Notes: generated from the letters alone by a model not told the origin. 29,192 nucleotides of DNA from JAJPHJ01 sp035622315 (GCA_035622315.1 DASPVP010000016.1:1-29192), one strand, 5' to 3'; numbered from the stretch's first letter, positions 1 through 8,733 are shown. Translations and numbers: made by a program.

Positions 1-2901
1 GTGACGTTGACGCCGACCCAAGCTGGGCCGTATCGCATCCGCGCCAATTTCGCCGACGCCAAAGACGACACGACTGCGACCGACACGCAGATCTGGGTCA
101 CGGGGCCCGGCGAGGTCGATTGGGGTGCCTTCGACCAGAACGTGCTCCAAGTGAAACTCGACAAGAAGACCTATCGCATCGGCGATACCGCGATCGCGCT
201 CATCCAGTCGCCCTATCCGAGCGGACAGCTCTACTTCGCCGTGGTTCGCGACAAGGTACTGATGAGTTCGGTGCAAGCGGTGACCGGCAGTGCGCCCGAA
301 GTGCGTTTCCGCGTGACCGCGGACATGCTGCCTAACGCCGCCGTCGAAGCGGTACTGGTCCGTCGCGGCAAGCCGTTGTCCACACTTGCGCCCGGATCAA
401 TCGACAGTCTGGCGCGCACCGGATTCGCTCCATTCGCGATCGATCTCGACGCCAAGTACCTCAAGGTAGCGCTCTCGCCGGCGCTCGCGACCTTGCAGCC
501 AGGCGCGCAGCAGACCGTCAGCCTCTCGGTGCGCGACGCGAGCGGCCAACCCAAACGCAGCGAGCTCGCGGTCATGGTGGTCAACGAGACCATCTTGCAG
601 TTGACAGGTTATCGACCGCCGGACCTCGTGCAGACCGTCTACGCACCGCAGTTCATCTCGACGACTTTCGCGGACAACCGGCCAAACGTCATCCTGCAGC
701 AGATAGCCTCGCCGTTGCAAAAGGGATGGGGATACGGGGGCGGCTTCCTCGCGGGCGCGGCGAGCACGCGCGTGCGCACGAACTTCCAGCCGCTCGCGTA
801 CTACAACGGGGCATTGCAGACCGATGCGAACGGCAAAGCGCAGATCACGTTCAAGCTGCCCGACGACCTGACGACGTGGCGCGTCATGGCGGTGGCGGTC
901 TCGTCGGGTTCGAACTCGACGGATTTCCGCTTCGGCAACGCGGACACGACCTTCATCACGCAGAAGCCGCTCGTGACCAACCCACTCCTGCCGCAGTTCG
1001 TGCGCCCCGGAGACTCGATCGACGCGGGCGTGAGCGTGACGAATGTGTCGGCGGGCGCTGGCACGCTCGACATCATGGGTTCGCTTTCAGGACCCATTAT
1101 CTTCAAGCCATCCAACACCGAAAGCCCCACGACGAGTTTTTCCGGGGCAGCGCCGAGTACGACGAGCGCGTACCGCTTCGAGATGTTCGCCACGGGCGTC
1201 GGGATAGCGCAGGTGAAGTTCGCGAGCAACATCGGCGCAGCGACCGACGCCTTCCAGGTGCCGCTCACCGTGCGCCAGCCGCTCTCGGTGTTGGAATCCG
1301 TCGTCGATTCGGGCGTGACGCAGACGAGCGCCACTCTGCCGATCAAGGTCGACCCCGACGTGGCTCTCGATAGCGGCGGCTTGGAGATCGATCTTGCGAG
1401 CACGCTGCTTCCCGAGATCACAGCGCCCGCGATGCGCGGCCTCGACGCAGACGACCTGCCCCTGCTCGAGCCAGCCGCGAGCAAGCTCTGGATGGCGGCC
1501 GACCTCAAATTGCTGGCCAAACGCTACGGCGGCGCGCTCGGATCGTTCAATCCCGATGCAAGCGCCGCACAAGCGCTCGCGCAGCTGGGGAAGTTGCAGC
1601 GCACGGATGGCGGCTTCGCGTGGTGTCCCTGCGACTCTGAATCGAGCATCTTCGTCACGCCCTACGTGGCACGCAGCTTGGCCGCTGCGCAAAAGGACGG
1701 CGTCGCCGTGAACCCGGCGATGCTGGCGCACGTGCAGACGTACCTCGAACGCAAGCTCGCGGATCCAAGCGTGTGTTCCGGCATATCGCTGTGTCTCGCC
1801 CGCGTGCGGCTCGATATCTTGACCGCACTCGGGGACCTCGGCGAGCAGCGCACTGACTTCCTCTCCGACATCTACGACCAGCGCGACAACTTCGACGTGC
1901 TCGGACAGGTGGAGTTGGCGCGCTATCTGCTCGGCGTGGGCGGCTGGCAAGCGCAGGGCGCTGCGCTGGCCGACAAGCTGCAGGAGATCATCTACGTCAC
2001 CGGCCGAAACGCGACGATCAGCTATCCAGAGGAGTGGGGTTGGCTTGCCTCGCCGACGGTCATGCGCGCTGCGGCGCTGCAGTTGTACGTCGCGCGTCAG
2101 AGCGATCCCGCGTTCTTAGACAAATTGCTGACGAGTCTACTCGCGCTACGGCGCAATGGCACCTGGGATGATTCCTACGACACGGCAGCGGCGTTGTCGG
2201 CACTCATCGCATACGGCGCGCTCCAACCGCAGCCGCCGAACTTCAACGCGATGTCGACGTTCGCCGGCAAGACCTTGCAGTCGGTCAGCTTCTCGGGCTA
2301 CAAGGTCACGACGAATCGTAGCGTCGTGCCGATGGCGGATCTGCCGCGCGGCACGAACGATTTGGTGCTCGCGAAGTCCGGCACGGGCCAGCTGCACTAT
2401 CTCGTCGCATACACCTATCGGCTCGTGGGTAATCAACCCGGCGAGCTCGCCGGCTTGCGCATCACGCGCGAGATCCGTCCGGCCGGCAAAGACGACGTGC
2501 TGGCCCAGATGGGCCTGAACGCGCCGAACGACCCGCTCACCGTGCCGGCGGGCGAGATCTACGACGTGGGCCTCGAGATCATCACCGATCATCCGGTGGA
2601 CCACGTTATGATCACCGACCTTCTCCCGGCCGGTCTGGAAGCGGTCGATACGAGTTTCAAGACATCGACGCCATATTACGAGGCGATGGGCGACAGCTGG
2701 GCCATCGACTACCAGACGATCTACGCGGATCGCATCGCCGCCTACGCGTCGCGCTTGGAAGCGGGAGTGTACACGCTGCATTACCTCGTCCGGTCGGTGA
2801 CGCCCGGAACGTATCTGTGGCCCGGCGCGGACGTCCATCTGCAATTCGCGCCCGAGGAGTTCGGACGCACCAGCACCTCGACGCTCGTCGTCTCCGAATA
2901 A
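1..2901 (+). CDS. Alpha-2-macroglobulin family protein, C-terminal part (5' end outside window), thioester motif absent
   Basis: The reading frame is open at the left edge and the first visible residues are already inside a beta-sandwich domain, so the N-terminus is missing; 966 residues remain. The region around residues 240-330 (YGGGF, LPDDLTTWRVMAVA, QKPLVTNPLLPQFVRPGD) is the characteristic A2M block. It is followed by an alpha/alpha-barrel thioester-type domain (about 480-750, with DGGFAW near 537) and a C-terminal receptor-binding-like domain (about 830-960). Bacterial A2Ms are periplasmic or surface protease traps. Those with a CxEQ thioester bind proteases covalently. Here the expected YPYGCxEQ position (bases about 1441-1488) reads DADDLPLLEPAASKLW, with no Cys or Gln. 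It may therefore act non-covalently, like the thioester-less YfaS class. The usual penicillin-binding partner pbpC is not visible. A secreted protein and an M48 protease follow on the same strand. Confidence 0.9.
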   Translation: MTLTPTQAGPYRIRANFADAKDDTTATDTQIWVTGPGEVDWGAFDQNVLQVKLDKKTYRIGDTAIALIQSPYPSGQLYFAVVRDKVLMSSVQAVTGSAPEVRFRVTADMLPNAAVEAVLVRRGKPLSTLAPGSIDSLARTGFAPFAIDLDAKYLKVALSPALATLQPGAQQTVSLSVRDASGQPKRSELAVMVVNETILQLTGYRPPDLVQTVYAPQFISTTFADNRPNVILQQIASPLQKGWGYGGGFLAGAASTRVRTNFQPLAYYNGALQTDANGKAQITFKLPDDLTTWRVMAVAVSSGSNSTDFRFGNADTTFITQKPLVTNPLLPQFVRPGDSIDAGVSVTNVSAGAGTLDIMGSLSGPIIFKPSNTESPTTSFSGAAPSTTSAYRFEMFATGVGIAQVKFASNIGAATDAFQVPLTVRQPLSVLESVVDSGVTQTSATLPIKVDPDVALDSGGLEIDLASTLLPEITAPAMRGLDADDLPLLEPAASKLWMAADLKLLAKRYGGALGSFNPDASAAQALAQLGKLQRTDGGFAWCPCDSESSIFVTPYVARSLAAAQKDGVAVNPAMLAHVQTYLERKLADPSVCSGISLCLARVRLDILTALGDLGEQRTDFLSDIYDQRDNFDVLGQVELARYLLGVGGWQAQGAALADKLQEIIYVTGRNATISYPEEWGWLASPTVMRAAALQLYVARQSDPAFLDKLLTSLLALRRNGTWDDSYDTAAALSALIAYGALQPQPPNFNAMSTFAGKTLQSVSFSGYKVTTNRSVVPMADLPRGTNDLVLAKSGTGQLHYLVAYTYRLVGNQPGELAGLRITREIRPAGKDDVLAQMGLNAPNDPLTVPAGEIYDVGLEIITDHPVDHVMITDLLPAGLEAVDTSFKTSTPYYEAMGDSWAIDYQTIYADRIAAYASRLEAGVYTLHYLVRSVTPGTYLWPGADVHLQFAPEEFGRTSTSTLVVSE

Positions 2902-3004
2902 CGCACTCGAGCTGGCGACATTTCGCGCAGGCGCGCACCTTTCTCAGGCTCCTCCAAGGCTGGCTCGCTACAATTTAAGCCACCCTTGTCATTTCCAATC
3001 CCTC

Positions 3005-3011
3005 GAGGAGG
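3005..3011 (+). promoter_or_regulatory. Ribosome binding site that decides the start of the secreted protein gene
   Basis: GAGGAGG lies 7 bases before a TTG codon at 3019. This favours 3019 over an in-frame TTG at 2986, and the shorter product begins directly with a signal peptide. Confidence 0.65.
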
Positions 3012-3018
3012 CGTTTGC

Positions 3019-3765
3019 TTGAGACCCTTGCTCCTTGTCGCGCTCGCGATGGTGTTTGCGGGCAGCATCGCTGCGGCCGCGACCACTTCATCACTGCTTC
3101 CGCTGGTCGGCACGTCGCAGACGTTTGCCGTCACCACGCATACCGACGCACCTTTCCATCGTCCGCCGCCCAATCCAAGTGCGAGTGGTGCGCCTACAGG
3201 TCCCCCGCCGGGCGGTGCTCAGGGTCCCAGCGGACAAGGGCACGGATTCGGCCAGTTCCAAGATCAAATGCGCGACCAGAACGGCACGCTGACGTTCAAC
3301 CGAAGTTCGACCGCCGGGCTCGTGATCACCGCGGGGGGCGATCTTGATCCCATCGATTCCCCGCTTGCAGTGAACGCGCAAGGCGCGATCGATCCCGGGC
3401 AAAACCCCAATCGCTTCATCATCGCGTTTGACAATGCGAGCGCGATCGCGGTGGCTGCTGCGAGCACACCTGCGGGTTCCGCGACGTTCACCGCGCTCGT
3501 ACCCCAAGGCTCGCTTGCGACCGTGCCGTTGTCGGTGAAGGTCGTGTCCACGAGCGGCGACACGACGAAGCTCGAAGGCACCGGTAGCGCGACCATCACG
3601 TTGTCGACGCCGCACGGCGACCGTCCCGTTGATATGAATGTCACTGCGGACCTCGAGCTGACTGCAGGTCGCTTGAGCGCCTACACGCAAACGTTTGTGC
3701 AGACGGTCAAAACACCGTACCGCACGATGACCATCACCACTACCACGAGCTTCAAGGCGCAGTAG
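3019..3765 (+). CDS. Secreted protein of unknown function with Pro/Gly-rich linker
   Basis: I do not recognise this 248-residue protein. I chose the TTG start at 3019 because a strong GAGGAGG precedes it and the product then opens with a clear signal peptide (RPLLLVALAMVFAGSIAAAA). Residues about 45-85 are a low-complexity Pro/Gly/Ser/Gln segment (RPPPNPSASG, GPPPGGAQGP), likely a flexible linker. The remainder is rich in Thr, Ser and Val with alternating polar and hydrophobic residues, and ends in TMTITTTTSF, suggesting a beta-rich exported domain. The mature part has no cysteine. It lies between the A2M gene and an M48 protease gene 14 bases downstream, so a cell-envelope role alongside them is possible, but that rests on context only. 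An in-frame TTG at 2986 would give 259 residues. Confidence 0.7.
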   Translation: MRPLLLVALAMVFAGSIAAAATTSSLLPLVGTSQTFAVTTHTDAPFHRPPPNPSASGAPTGPPPGGAQGPSGQGHGFGQFQDQMRDQNGTLTFNRSSTAGLVITAGGDLDPIDSPLAVNAQGAIDPGQNPNRFIIAFDNASAIAVAAASTPAGSATFTALVPQGSLATVPLSVKVVSTSGDTTKLEGTGSATITLSTPHGDRPVDMNVTADLELTAGRLSAYTQTFVQTVKTPYRTMTITTTTSFKAQ

Positions 3766-3779
3766 GCGGCCCTCCGCCC

Positions 3780-5708
3780 GTGTCGCGCTCGCTCCAAGCT
3801 TGCCTGGCCATCCTCACCGCCGCAGCTGCGCTGGGTCAGATGTCGGTTGCGCCGGCGCTTGCGATGTCCACGGCGCAAGAGGTTGCGCAGGGCAAAGCCG
3901 AGAGCGCGGACGTGGACGCGCATAGCATCAAGGTGACAGACCCGTTCCTCGTCTCGTGGGTGAACTCGATCGGCGGACAGCTCGCGCAACACCGCCAGCG
4001 CCGCGACATCAACTTCACCTTCACGATCCTCTCCGAACCCGACATCAACGCCTTCGCGATGAAGGGCGGGTTCATCCACGTCGACATGGGCTTGCTGAAC
4101 TTCGTCTCGTCGAACGACGAGCTCGCGGCGACCATGGGGCACGAGATGGGGCACGTCGAGCTACGCCACGTCGTGAAGTCAGACGCGCAGGACAACGCGC
4201 TCAGCATCCTCGCCGCCATCGCGTCGATCATCTCGCCGATCGCGGGCGTGCTCGGCAACATCGGGGGCGAGCTCGCGGCCGAGAGGTTCTCGCGCACTGA
4301 TGAGCTGCAAGCAGATCACTACGGCATGCGTCTCGCCGCGCAGAGCGGCTTCGATCCCGAAGCTGCGGTGGACGTCATGGCCAAGCTTGGCGCCATGGAT
4401 CCGGGCCCGGGGAGCAAGGCGGATAAGGCGTTCATCGACCACCCCGTGCCCCAAGACCGCGTTGCGCATCTGCTCGGCTATCCCGAGCTCAACGACCCGA
4501 GCACGGACACGATCATCGAGGAAGCGATCCACGATCAGTCCGAAGGCCGCTACAGTTACGCGCAGGCCAAGCTCAAGAAGGTGAGCGGCGCAAACGTACA
4601 GGCGCTCGTCGGCGAGCACGAGACCGAACTCGACTACGCCATGCGCGAATCAGGAGCGTTGGCCGCGCCGGACAGCCGTGTCATGCTCGTCTCGATCGAA
4701 CCGGACGATCCGCGCCGCGAGGAAGCGACGGCGGCGCTGCGCTCGGCGACGCAGACCGCGCAGGACGACCTGACGCAGGCCAAAACGAATGCGCGCCTTG
4801 GGGCTGGCGAGTTGCAGAATCTCGAGGACCAGCTCAACCGCGTGTCGGCAGCGATGGCCAACCAGCAACCACAAGGCCAGCAACAGGCCGGACCGAGCCC
4901 GACGAACGGTCCTGCAGCCGCAGCGCAAAACGCGATGGCGCGCCTCGACGCGGACATCTCGGGCTCTATCGCCCTGATCGACGATGTCTTCCAGACCGCA
5001 CCAGGTCTTTTCGGTCCGAATCAAGACACGCTGCGCGAGATGAGCGAGCCGCTCGACGACGTGGCGCCGCTGACGCCGAAATACGAAGCGCTACTTGCGT
5101 ACTATCCGGCGATGACGGCCGGCCTCAACCGCTCGAACTCTCAGATCCTCGACAGCATCGCTCAAGCACGTTCCGCGATCGACCAGGGGCTGACCGCGAC
5201 GCAGATGCTCACCGACATGGTCAACGCGACGCCGCCGCCCACATCCTCAGGTCACGGATTCGCCGGAGCTGGGCCGCGCTTGCCGAACATCCAACCGGTC
5301 TTGGGTGCGTGGGAAGACGCGCGCGTCAAAGCGCAACACGCGTCGGACGAGATGTACGCGGCGCAGGCCATGGACCTGTCGGCTGAGATCACGCTGTTCG
5401 ACGTGCAGTCGTCACCCGAGCGGTACGCGGCATTTTCGCAAGCTCTCAGCGCGCGTTTCCTGGACGAGACGCCGCCGACCTACGCGCAGGCGGCCAAGCT
5501 CGGAATCCCACCGGGCGAGATCGTCTGCGGCATGTGGTACGCATACGACACGCACGAGCCGGTCGAGAGCGTGCTCGAAAACTTCAAGAGCCAACAGCTG
5601 TCATGCGAAGACACGGCGCTCTCGCGCCACCTCATGGGCGAATCGCTGGAGATCGCCGAGGGGCTCGTCTACCAGGACTATACGGACCTGCCCGAACCCG
5701 TCAAGTAA
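3780..5708 (+). CDS. M48 family zinc metalloprotease with signal peptide and long unrecognised C-terminal region
   Basis: The 642-residue product starts at a GTG 14 bases after the previous gene, with an N-terminal signal peptide (about 1-28, AILTAAAALGQ...APALA). The catalytic domain spans about 30-240. HEMGH at 121-125 supplies two zinc-binding histidines and the catalytic Glu, and SRTDELQAD near 171-179 supplies the third ligand (E175) and the family Asp. This is the M48B/C pattern of BepA/YfgC and LoiP, periplasmic proteases that degrade misassembled outer-membrane proteins. A helical region follows, with a Gln/Pro-rich break (NQQPQGQQQAGPSP, about 361-374). The last 250 residues are a predicted mostly helical domain that I do not recognise; TPR repeats as in BepA are not obvious. 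It probably acts in envelope protein quality control. Confidence 0.88.
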   Translation: MSRSLQACLAILTAAAALGQMSVAPALAMSTAQEVAQGKAESADVDAHSIKVTDPFLVSWVNSIGGQLAQHRQRRDINFTFTILSEPDINAFAMKGGFIHVDMGLLNFVSSNDELAATMGHEMGHVELRHVVKSDAQDNALSILAAIASIISPIAGVLGNIGGELAAERFSRTDELQADHYGMRLAAQSGFDPEAAVDVMAKLGAMDPGPGSKADKAFIDHPVPQDRVAHLLGYPELNDPSTDTIIEEAIHDQSEGRYSYAQAKLKKVSGANVQALVGEHETELDYAMRESGALAAPDSRVMLVSIEPDDPRREEATAALRSATQTAQDDLTQAKTNARLGAGELQNLEDQLNRVSAAMANQQPQGQQQAGPSPTNGPAAAAQNAMARLDADISGSIALIDDVFQTAPGLFGPNQDTLREMSEPLDDVAPLTPKYEALLAYYPAMTAGLNRSNSQILDSIAQARSAIDQGLTATQMLTDMVNATPPPTSSGHGFAGAGPRLPNIQPVLGAWEDARVKAQHASDEMYAAQAMDLSAEITLFDVQSSPERYAAFSQALSARFLDETPPTYAQAAKLGIPPGEIVCGMWYAYDTHEPVESVLENFKSQQLSCEDTALSRHLMGESLEIAEGLVYQDYTDLPEPVK

Positions 5709-5724
5709 GAGAGCGCGCGACGCC

Positions 5725-6198
5725 TCACGTGTGGCAGGTCGGCGCGATGCCCTGCTTTTCGAAGTAACGCTGGTGATAGTCCTCAGCGGGATAAAACGTG
5801 GTGGCCGGGACGACTTGCGTGACGATCGGTCTGCGATACTTCCCAGCCGCGGTCAGATCGGCGATGGTCTTTTGCGCCTGCGCCTGCTGCTCCGGCGAGT
5901 GATAGAAGACGACCGTGCGATACTGCGTGCCGAAGTCCGGCCCCTGACGGTCGCGCTGCGTCGGATCGTGCAAATCGAAGAAAGCGTCGAGCAACTTCTG
6001 GTAGCTGACCAACGCCTCATCGTACGTCACTTGCACGACCTCAGCGTGGCCCGTCCGGTCAGTGCAGACATCTTTATACGTGGGGTTGGGCACCGTGCCG
6101 CCCTCGTAGCCCACCATGGTGTCGGTGACGCCAGGGATCTCCCGAAAGGCATGCTCGACGCCCCAAAAGCATCCGGCTCCGAAAGTCGCGGTTTCCAT
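5725..6198 (-). CDS. msrA: Peptide-methionine (S)-S-oxide reductase MsrA
   Basis: This 157-residue protein reduces methionine-S-sulfoxide in free or protein-bound form. The signature GCFWG with catalytic Cys10 is at the N-terminus, followed by GVTDTMVGYEGG, NPTYKDVC and RTGHAEVV, all standard for the family. Cys155 in the C-terminal PTCHT tail is a plausible resolving cysteine for thioredoxin-dependent recycling; a thioredoxin gene lies elsewhere in this window. There is no signal peptide, so it is cytoplasmic. The ribosome site TAGGAGAG overlaps the stop of the upstream HD-domain gene, 11 bases away, making it the last gene of the sulfur-cluster run. It faces the M48 protease gene with only 16 bases between the stops. 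Confidence 0.96.
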   Translation of the reverse strand: METATFGAGCFWGVEHAFREIPGVTDTMVGYEGGTVPNPTYKDVCTDRTGHAEVVQVTYDEALVSYQKLLDAFFDLHDPTQRDRQGPDFGTQYRTVVFYHSPEQQAQAQKTIADLTAAGKYRRPIVTQVVPATTFYPAEDYHQRYFEKQGIAPTCHT

Positions 6199-6209
6199 CG
6201 TTGTCTCTC

Positions 6210-6782
6210 CTACAGTTCCAGTGCGGCGGCGTTTGCACCAAGCGCGGTGACGAGAAAGGCGATGTGGTCGTCGAGCGCCACGCCGAACTCCTCGGCACCC
6301 TCGTAGACTTCATCGCGGTTGACGTTCGCGGCGAATCGCTTGTCTTTGAGTTTCTTGCGAACTGATTCGACGCTGACGTCCTTGATGCTCCTCGAAGGCC
6401 GCACGTATGCCACCGCGGTGAGAAACCCGCACAGCTCGTCGCAGGCGAACAAGGCTTTGGCCATCAGGGTATCGCGCGGGACCTTAAGGTAGGAGGCGTG
6501 TCCCCGTATGGCACGGACCATGTCTGCCGGAAAGCCGCGCTCCTCGAGCATGCGGCAGCCGAGCTCCGGGTGCTCGTCCGCGCTCGGGTGGATCTCCCAG
6601 TCGAAGTCGTGGAGCAACCCCACGATGCCCCAGCGCTCCTCATCCTCACCGAGTTTGCGAGCGTAGGCACGCATCGCGGTCTCGACCGCGAGCATGTGGC
6701 GGCGTAAAGCTGGGTTGGCCACGTGGTCTGCGACGAGTTGCCAAGCCTGCTCGCGGGTCGGCTCGACCGCGTTTGCCGGCAT
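6210..6782 (-). CDS. HD superfamily hydrolase (COG2316-type)
   Basis: The 190-residue protein has the HD metal-binding pattern: His29, HD at 58-59 in VGLLHDFDWE, His71, His95 in RGHASY, and Asp115 in ACDELCGF. The family consists of metal-dependent phosphohydrolases whose substrate is not established. The C-terminal half (RPSRSIKDVSVESVRKKLK, VNRDEV) matches the COG2316 subgroup as I remember it. The start ATG shares one base with the TGA of the cytochrome gene (TGATG at 6780-6784), indicating translational coupling at the end of the sulfur cluster. No link to sulfur chemistry is visible in the protein. It could as well be a nucleotide hydrolase carried along in the transcript. Confidence 0.85.
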   Translation of the reverse strand: MPANAVEPTREQAWQLVADHVANPALRRHMLAVETAMRAYARKLGEDEERWGIVGLLHDFDWEIHPSADEHPELGCRMLEERGFPADMVRAIRGHASYLKVPRDTLMAKALFACDELCGFLTAVAYVRPSRSIKDVSVESVRKKLKDKRFAANVNRDEVYEGAEEFGVALDDHIAFLVTALGANAAALEL

Positions 6783-7606
6783 CAGAAATAGGATGCGGCC
6801 TGGGGCGGGAACGTCACGAGCTTCGACTTGTCGAAATGCGGCCGCGGTTTCGCGAGGATATAGGCCGCGACGTCGAGCGCCTGCTGATCGGTGAGCGTGC
6901 CGGGAGCGTTTTGCGGCATCGCCGCACGGACGAAGGGCGCCATTCGATCGATGTGGCTCATGCCGGCCTTGTCGTTGAACGATTCTGGGCCCCAGAGAGG
7001 CGGGTCTCCCATGCCTGAGCCGTTGCCGTTCGCACCGTGGCACGCCGTGCAACGCGCGGCGAACAGCTTGGCGCCAGCCTGCGGGTTGGGCGTAGTGGCC
7101 GCGAGCTTCAACGGCTCTTGGCCTTCGAATCCTTCGCCCACTTTCGCACCGCGCGAGAGAAACGCGATGTAAGCGGTGATAGCGATCATCTCCTTGCTGT
7201 CATAGGCGGGCGGCCGGCCGTTCATGCTATAGAGGAAGCACTCCGCGATCCGGTCTTGCAGCGCGATGAAGCGGTGTGCTCGCTTGTTCCACTGTGGGAA
7301 GAGGGCGTAGATACCGAGGAACGAGCCCTGATGCGGCACGCGACCCGCGTTCGGATGGCATGCCGCGCACGACATGCGCGCACCGACGTCGTTGCCGGCC
7401 AGCGCAGGCGTGTTCGCGATGATATCGTGTCCGTACTTGATGAGCGCGCCCTTCGGACCGGGCGGGAAGGCGGCGCTGGCTGCTACGGCGGCAGGATCTT
7501 GCGCGCTCGGCGCGCCTGCGGGAGCGGCGGAGTGCATCGCCTGCGCGCACGCGATGGCGAGCGCACAGACGGCCGCGAGCGCCGATAGCAACAGCGCGCG
7601 GGTCAT
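6782..7606 (-). CDS. Diheme c-type cytochrome, thiosulfate dehydrogenase (TsdA)-like
   Basis: The 274-residue protein has an N-terminal export signal (LLLSALAAVCALAIACA); Cys20 could be lipidated but the lipobox is not ideal. There are two heme c sites: CAACH at 80-84 and CTACH at 186-190. Between them, the run FPQWNKRAHR, QDRIAECF and SMNG, then SKEMIAITAYIAFLSRG, is the signature of TsdA/SoxA-like domains. In TsdA a cysteine in this position (here Cys123 in AECF) is the unusual axial ligand of the active-site heme. TsdA oxidises two thiosulfates to tetrathionate and passes electrons to the respiratory chain, or works in reverse. Met200 or Met216 could serve heme 2. The start overlaps the rhodanese stop by ATGA. 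Family assignment is from memory of the motifs; the direction of the reaction is not predictable. Confidence 0.86.
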   Translation of the reverse strand: MTRALLLSALAAVCALAIACAQAMHSAAPAGAPSAQDPAAVAASAAFPPGPKGALIKYGHDIIANTPALAGNDVGARMSCAACHPNAGRVPHQGSFLGIYALFPQWNKRAHRFIALQDRIAECFLYSMNGRPPAYDSKEMIAITAYIAFLSRGAKVGEGFEGQEPLKLAATTPNPQAGAKLFAARCTACHGANGNGSGMGDPPLWGPESFNDKAGMSHIDRMAPFVRAAMPQNAPGTLTDQQALDVAAYILAKPRPHFDKSKLVTFPPQAASYF

Positions 7607-7944
7607 TTGACGATCGGCAGCCCTTCGAGCTGCCATGCGATGATGCCGCCGAGCTGGTTGTGCACGTCCGTGTAACCGTGCTCGTCGACGAGGTAATCCT
7701 TCACCGCACCGCTGCGATTCCCCGAGCGGCAGGTGAAGATGAGCTTGTGGTTGCGAGGCAGATCGGCGAGACGATTTGGGATCTCGCCCATGGGGATGTG
7801 CTTGGCGTCGGGCAGGTGCCCGGCATCCCACTCGTGCTGCTCCCGGACATCGATGAGCATCGCGCCCTGGGCGACCTCGGATTGTGTCTCCTTCGGGTCG
7901 TAATCCTCGATCTCGGGATGCGACAATCCGCCGCGATCGCTCAT
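7603..7944 (-). CDS. Single-domain rhodanese (sulfurtransferase)
   Basis: This 113-residue cytoplasmic protein is a complete rhodanese fold: LIDVREQHEWDAGHLPDAKHIP at the start of the domain (about 30-51), the catalytic loop CRSGNRS with Cys72, and the closing GGIIAWQLEGLP. Such proteins carry sulfane sulfur as a cysteine persulfide. The six-residue loop with Arg and Ser is the GlpE/PspE type rather than the Cdc25/arsenate type. It starts six bases after the TauE-type permease gene and its TGA overlaps the cytochrome ATG by four bases, so all three are likely made from one message. It may supply or accept sulfane sulfur for the CstB-like enzyme. Confidence 0.95.
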   Translation of the reverse strand: MSDRGGLSHPEIEDYDPKETQSEVAQGAMLIDVREQHEWDAGHLPDAKHIPMGEIPNRLADLPRNHKLIFTCRSGNRSGAVKDYLVDEHGYTDVHNQLGGIIAWQLEGLPIVK

Positions 7945-7950
7945 AGGACG

Positions 7951-8733
7951 TTATTTCACGTGAACGGGAATGGCTCCCGTGGCGCTTGCCGCCACGAACA
8001 GCCCGACCACGAACACGAACACCGCGAACACATGCTTCAACGCCCGCTGATCCAGCCGGTTGGCGGCAGCACGCCCCGCAAAAGCGCCAACGATCCCTCC
8101 GCCGATGAAGGGCACGGCCACCCGCCAGTCGATGGCGCCGATCGCGATCTCGCCTCTGTGCAGGAGCAGCGGCCCGAACAGGCTCGACGCGCAATTGATC
8201 GCGATGACGAGCAACGACGTGGGGATGGCCACCGTCATCGGCAAGTTGAGCAGCAACACGAGACCGGGAACGATGAGAAAGCCGCCGCCAACGCCCAAGA
8301 AACCGGTGAGGAAACCAATCGCCACACCCACCGCGGTGACGAGGGCCCAATGGGGTCGCACGCCCACTTGCGGTGCGTATGATTTCGAGCGGAACATGAA
8401 GATCGCGGCGACGACCATGATGCAGGCGAAGAGCAGCAACAGCGTGCGGCCTGAGAACGCCTGCGCGGCGAGCCGTCCGGGCACAGCGCCGAAGAGCCCC
8501 GCGAGTCCTACCATCAGCCCGTCAAAGGAGTTGGCCTCGGAGACCCTTCGGGCGTAGCCTGCAAAAGCGGTAGCACCCACCACGACGAGCGAGGTCGGGA
8601 TGGCGACTTGCACGGGCTGGCCGACGAGATAGACGAGAAGGGGGACCGTGATGATCGATCCCCCTCCACCTGTCAGTCCGAGCGATATTCCGACTGCCAG
8701 CCCGTAGAGCAGGAGCGGAAGCAGCGAGCCCAT
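7951..8733 (-). CDS. TauE/SafE (TSUP) family membrane permease, putative sulfite or sulfur-anion exporter
   Basis: This 260-residue protein has two similar halves of about four hydrophobic helices each. Each half opens with a family glycine-rich motif: GLTGGGGSIITVP near 19-31 and GFLGVGGGFLIVPGL in the second half, each followed by an AIPTSL segment. TSUP proteins export organic and inorganic sulfur anions (sulfoacetate, sulfite, thiosulfate). Members next to CstB-like enzymes in other bacteria are thought to handle sulfite or thiosulfate. The ATG follows the TAA of the DsrE-like gene with no bases between, and the rhodanese gene follows six bases after its stop. Substrate is inferred from neighbours only. 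Confidence 0.93.
   Translation of the reverse strand: MGSLLPLLLYGLAVGISLGLTGGGGSIITVPLLVYLVGQPVQVAIPTSLVVVGATAFAGYARRVSEANSFDGLMVGLAGLFGAVPGRLAAQAFSGRTLLLLFACIMVVAAIFMFRSKSYAPQVGVRPHWALVTAVGVAIGFLTGFLGVGGGFLIVPGLVLLLNLPMTVAIPTSLLVIAINCASSLFGPLLLHRGEIAIGAIDWRVAVPFIGGGIVGAFAGRAAANRLDQRALKHVFAVFVFVVGLFVAASATGAIPVHVK

Noticed and set aside
1087..1950. 287-residue minus-strand open frame within the A2M gene
   Set aside because: The plus strand encodes conserved A2M sequence here and the antisense translation has no recognisable motif.
2969..2974. TACAAT as a -10 box for the secreted protein gene
   Set aside because: No acceptable -35 sequence is found at the right spacing, so I do not claim a promoter.
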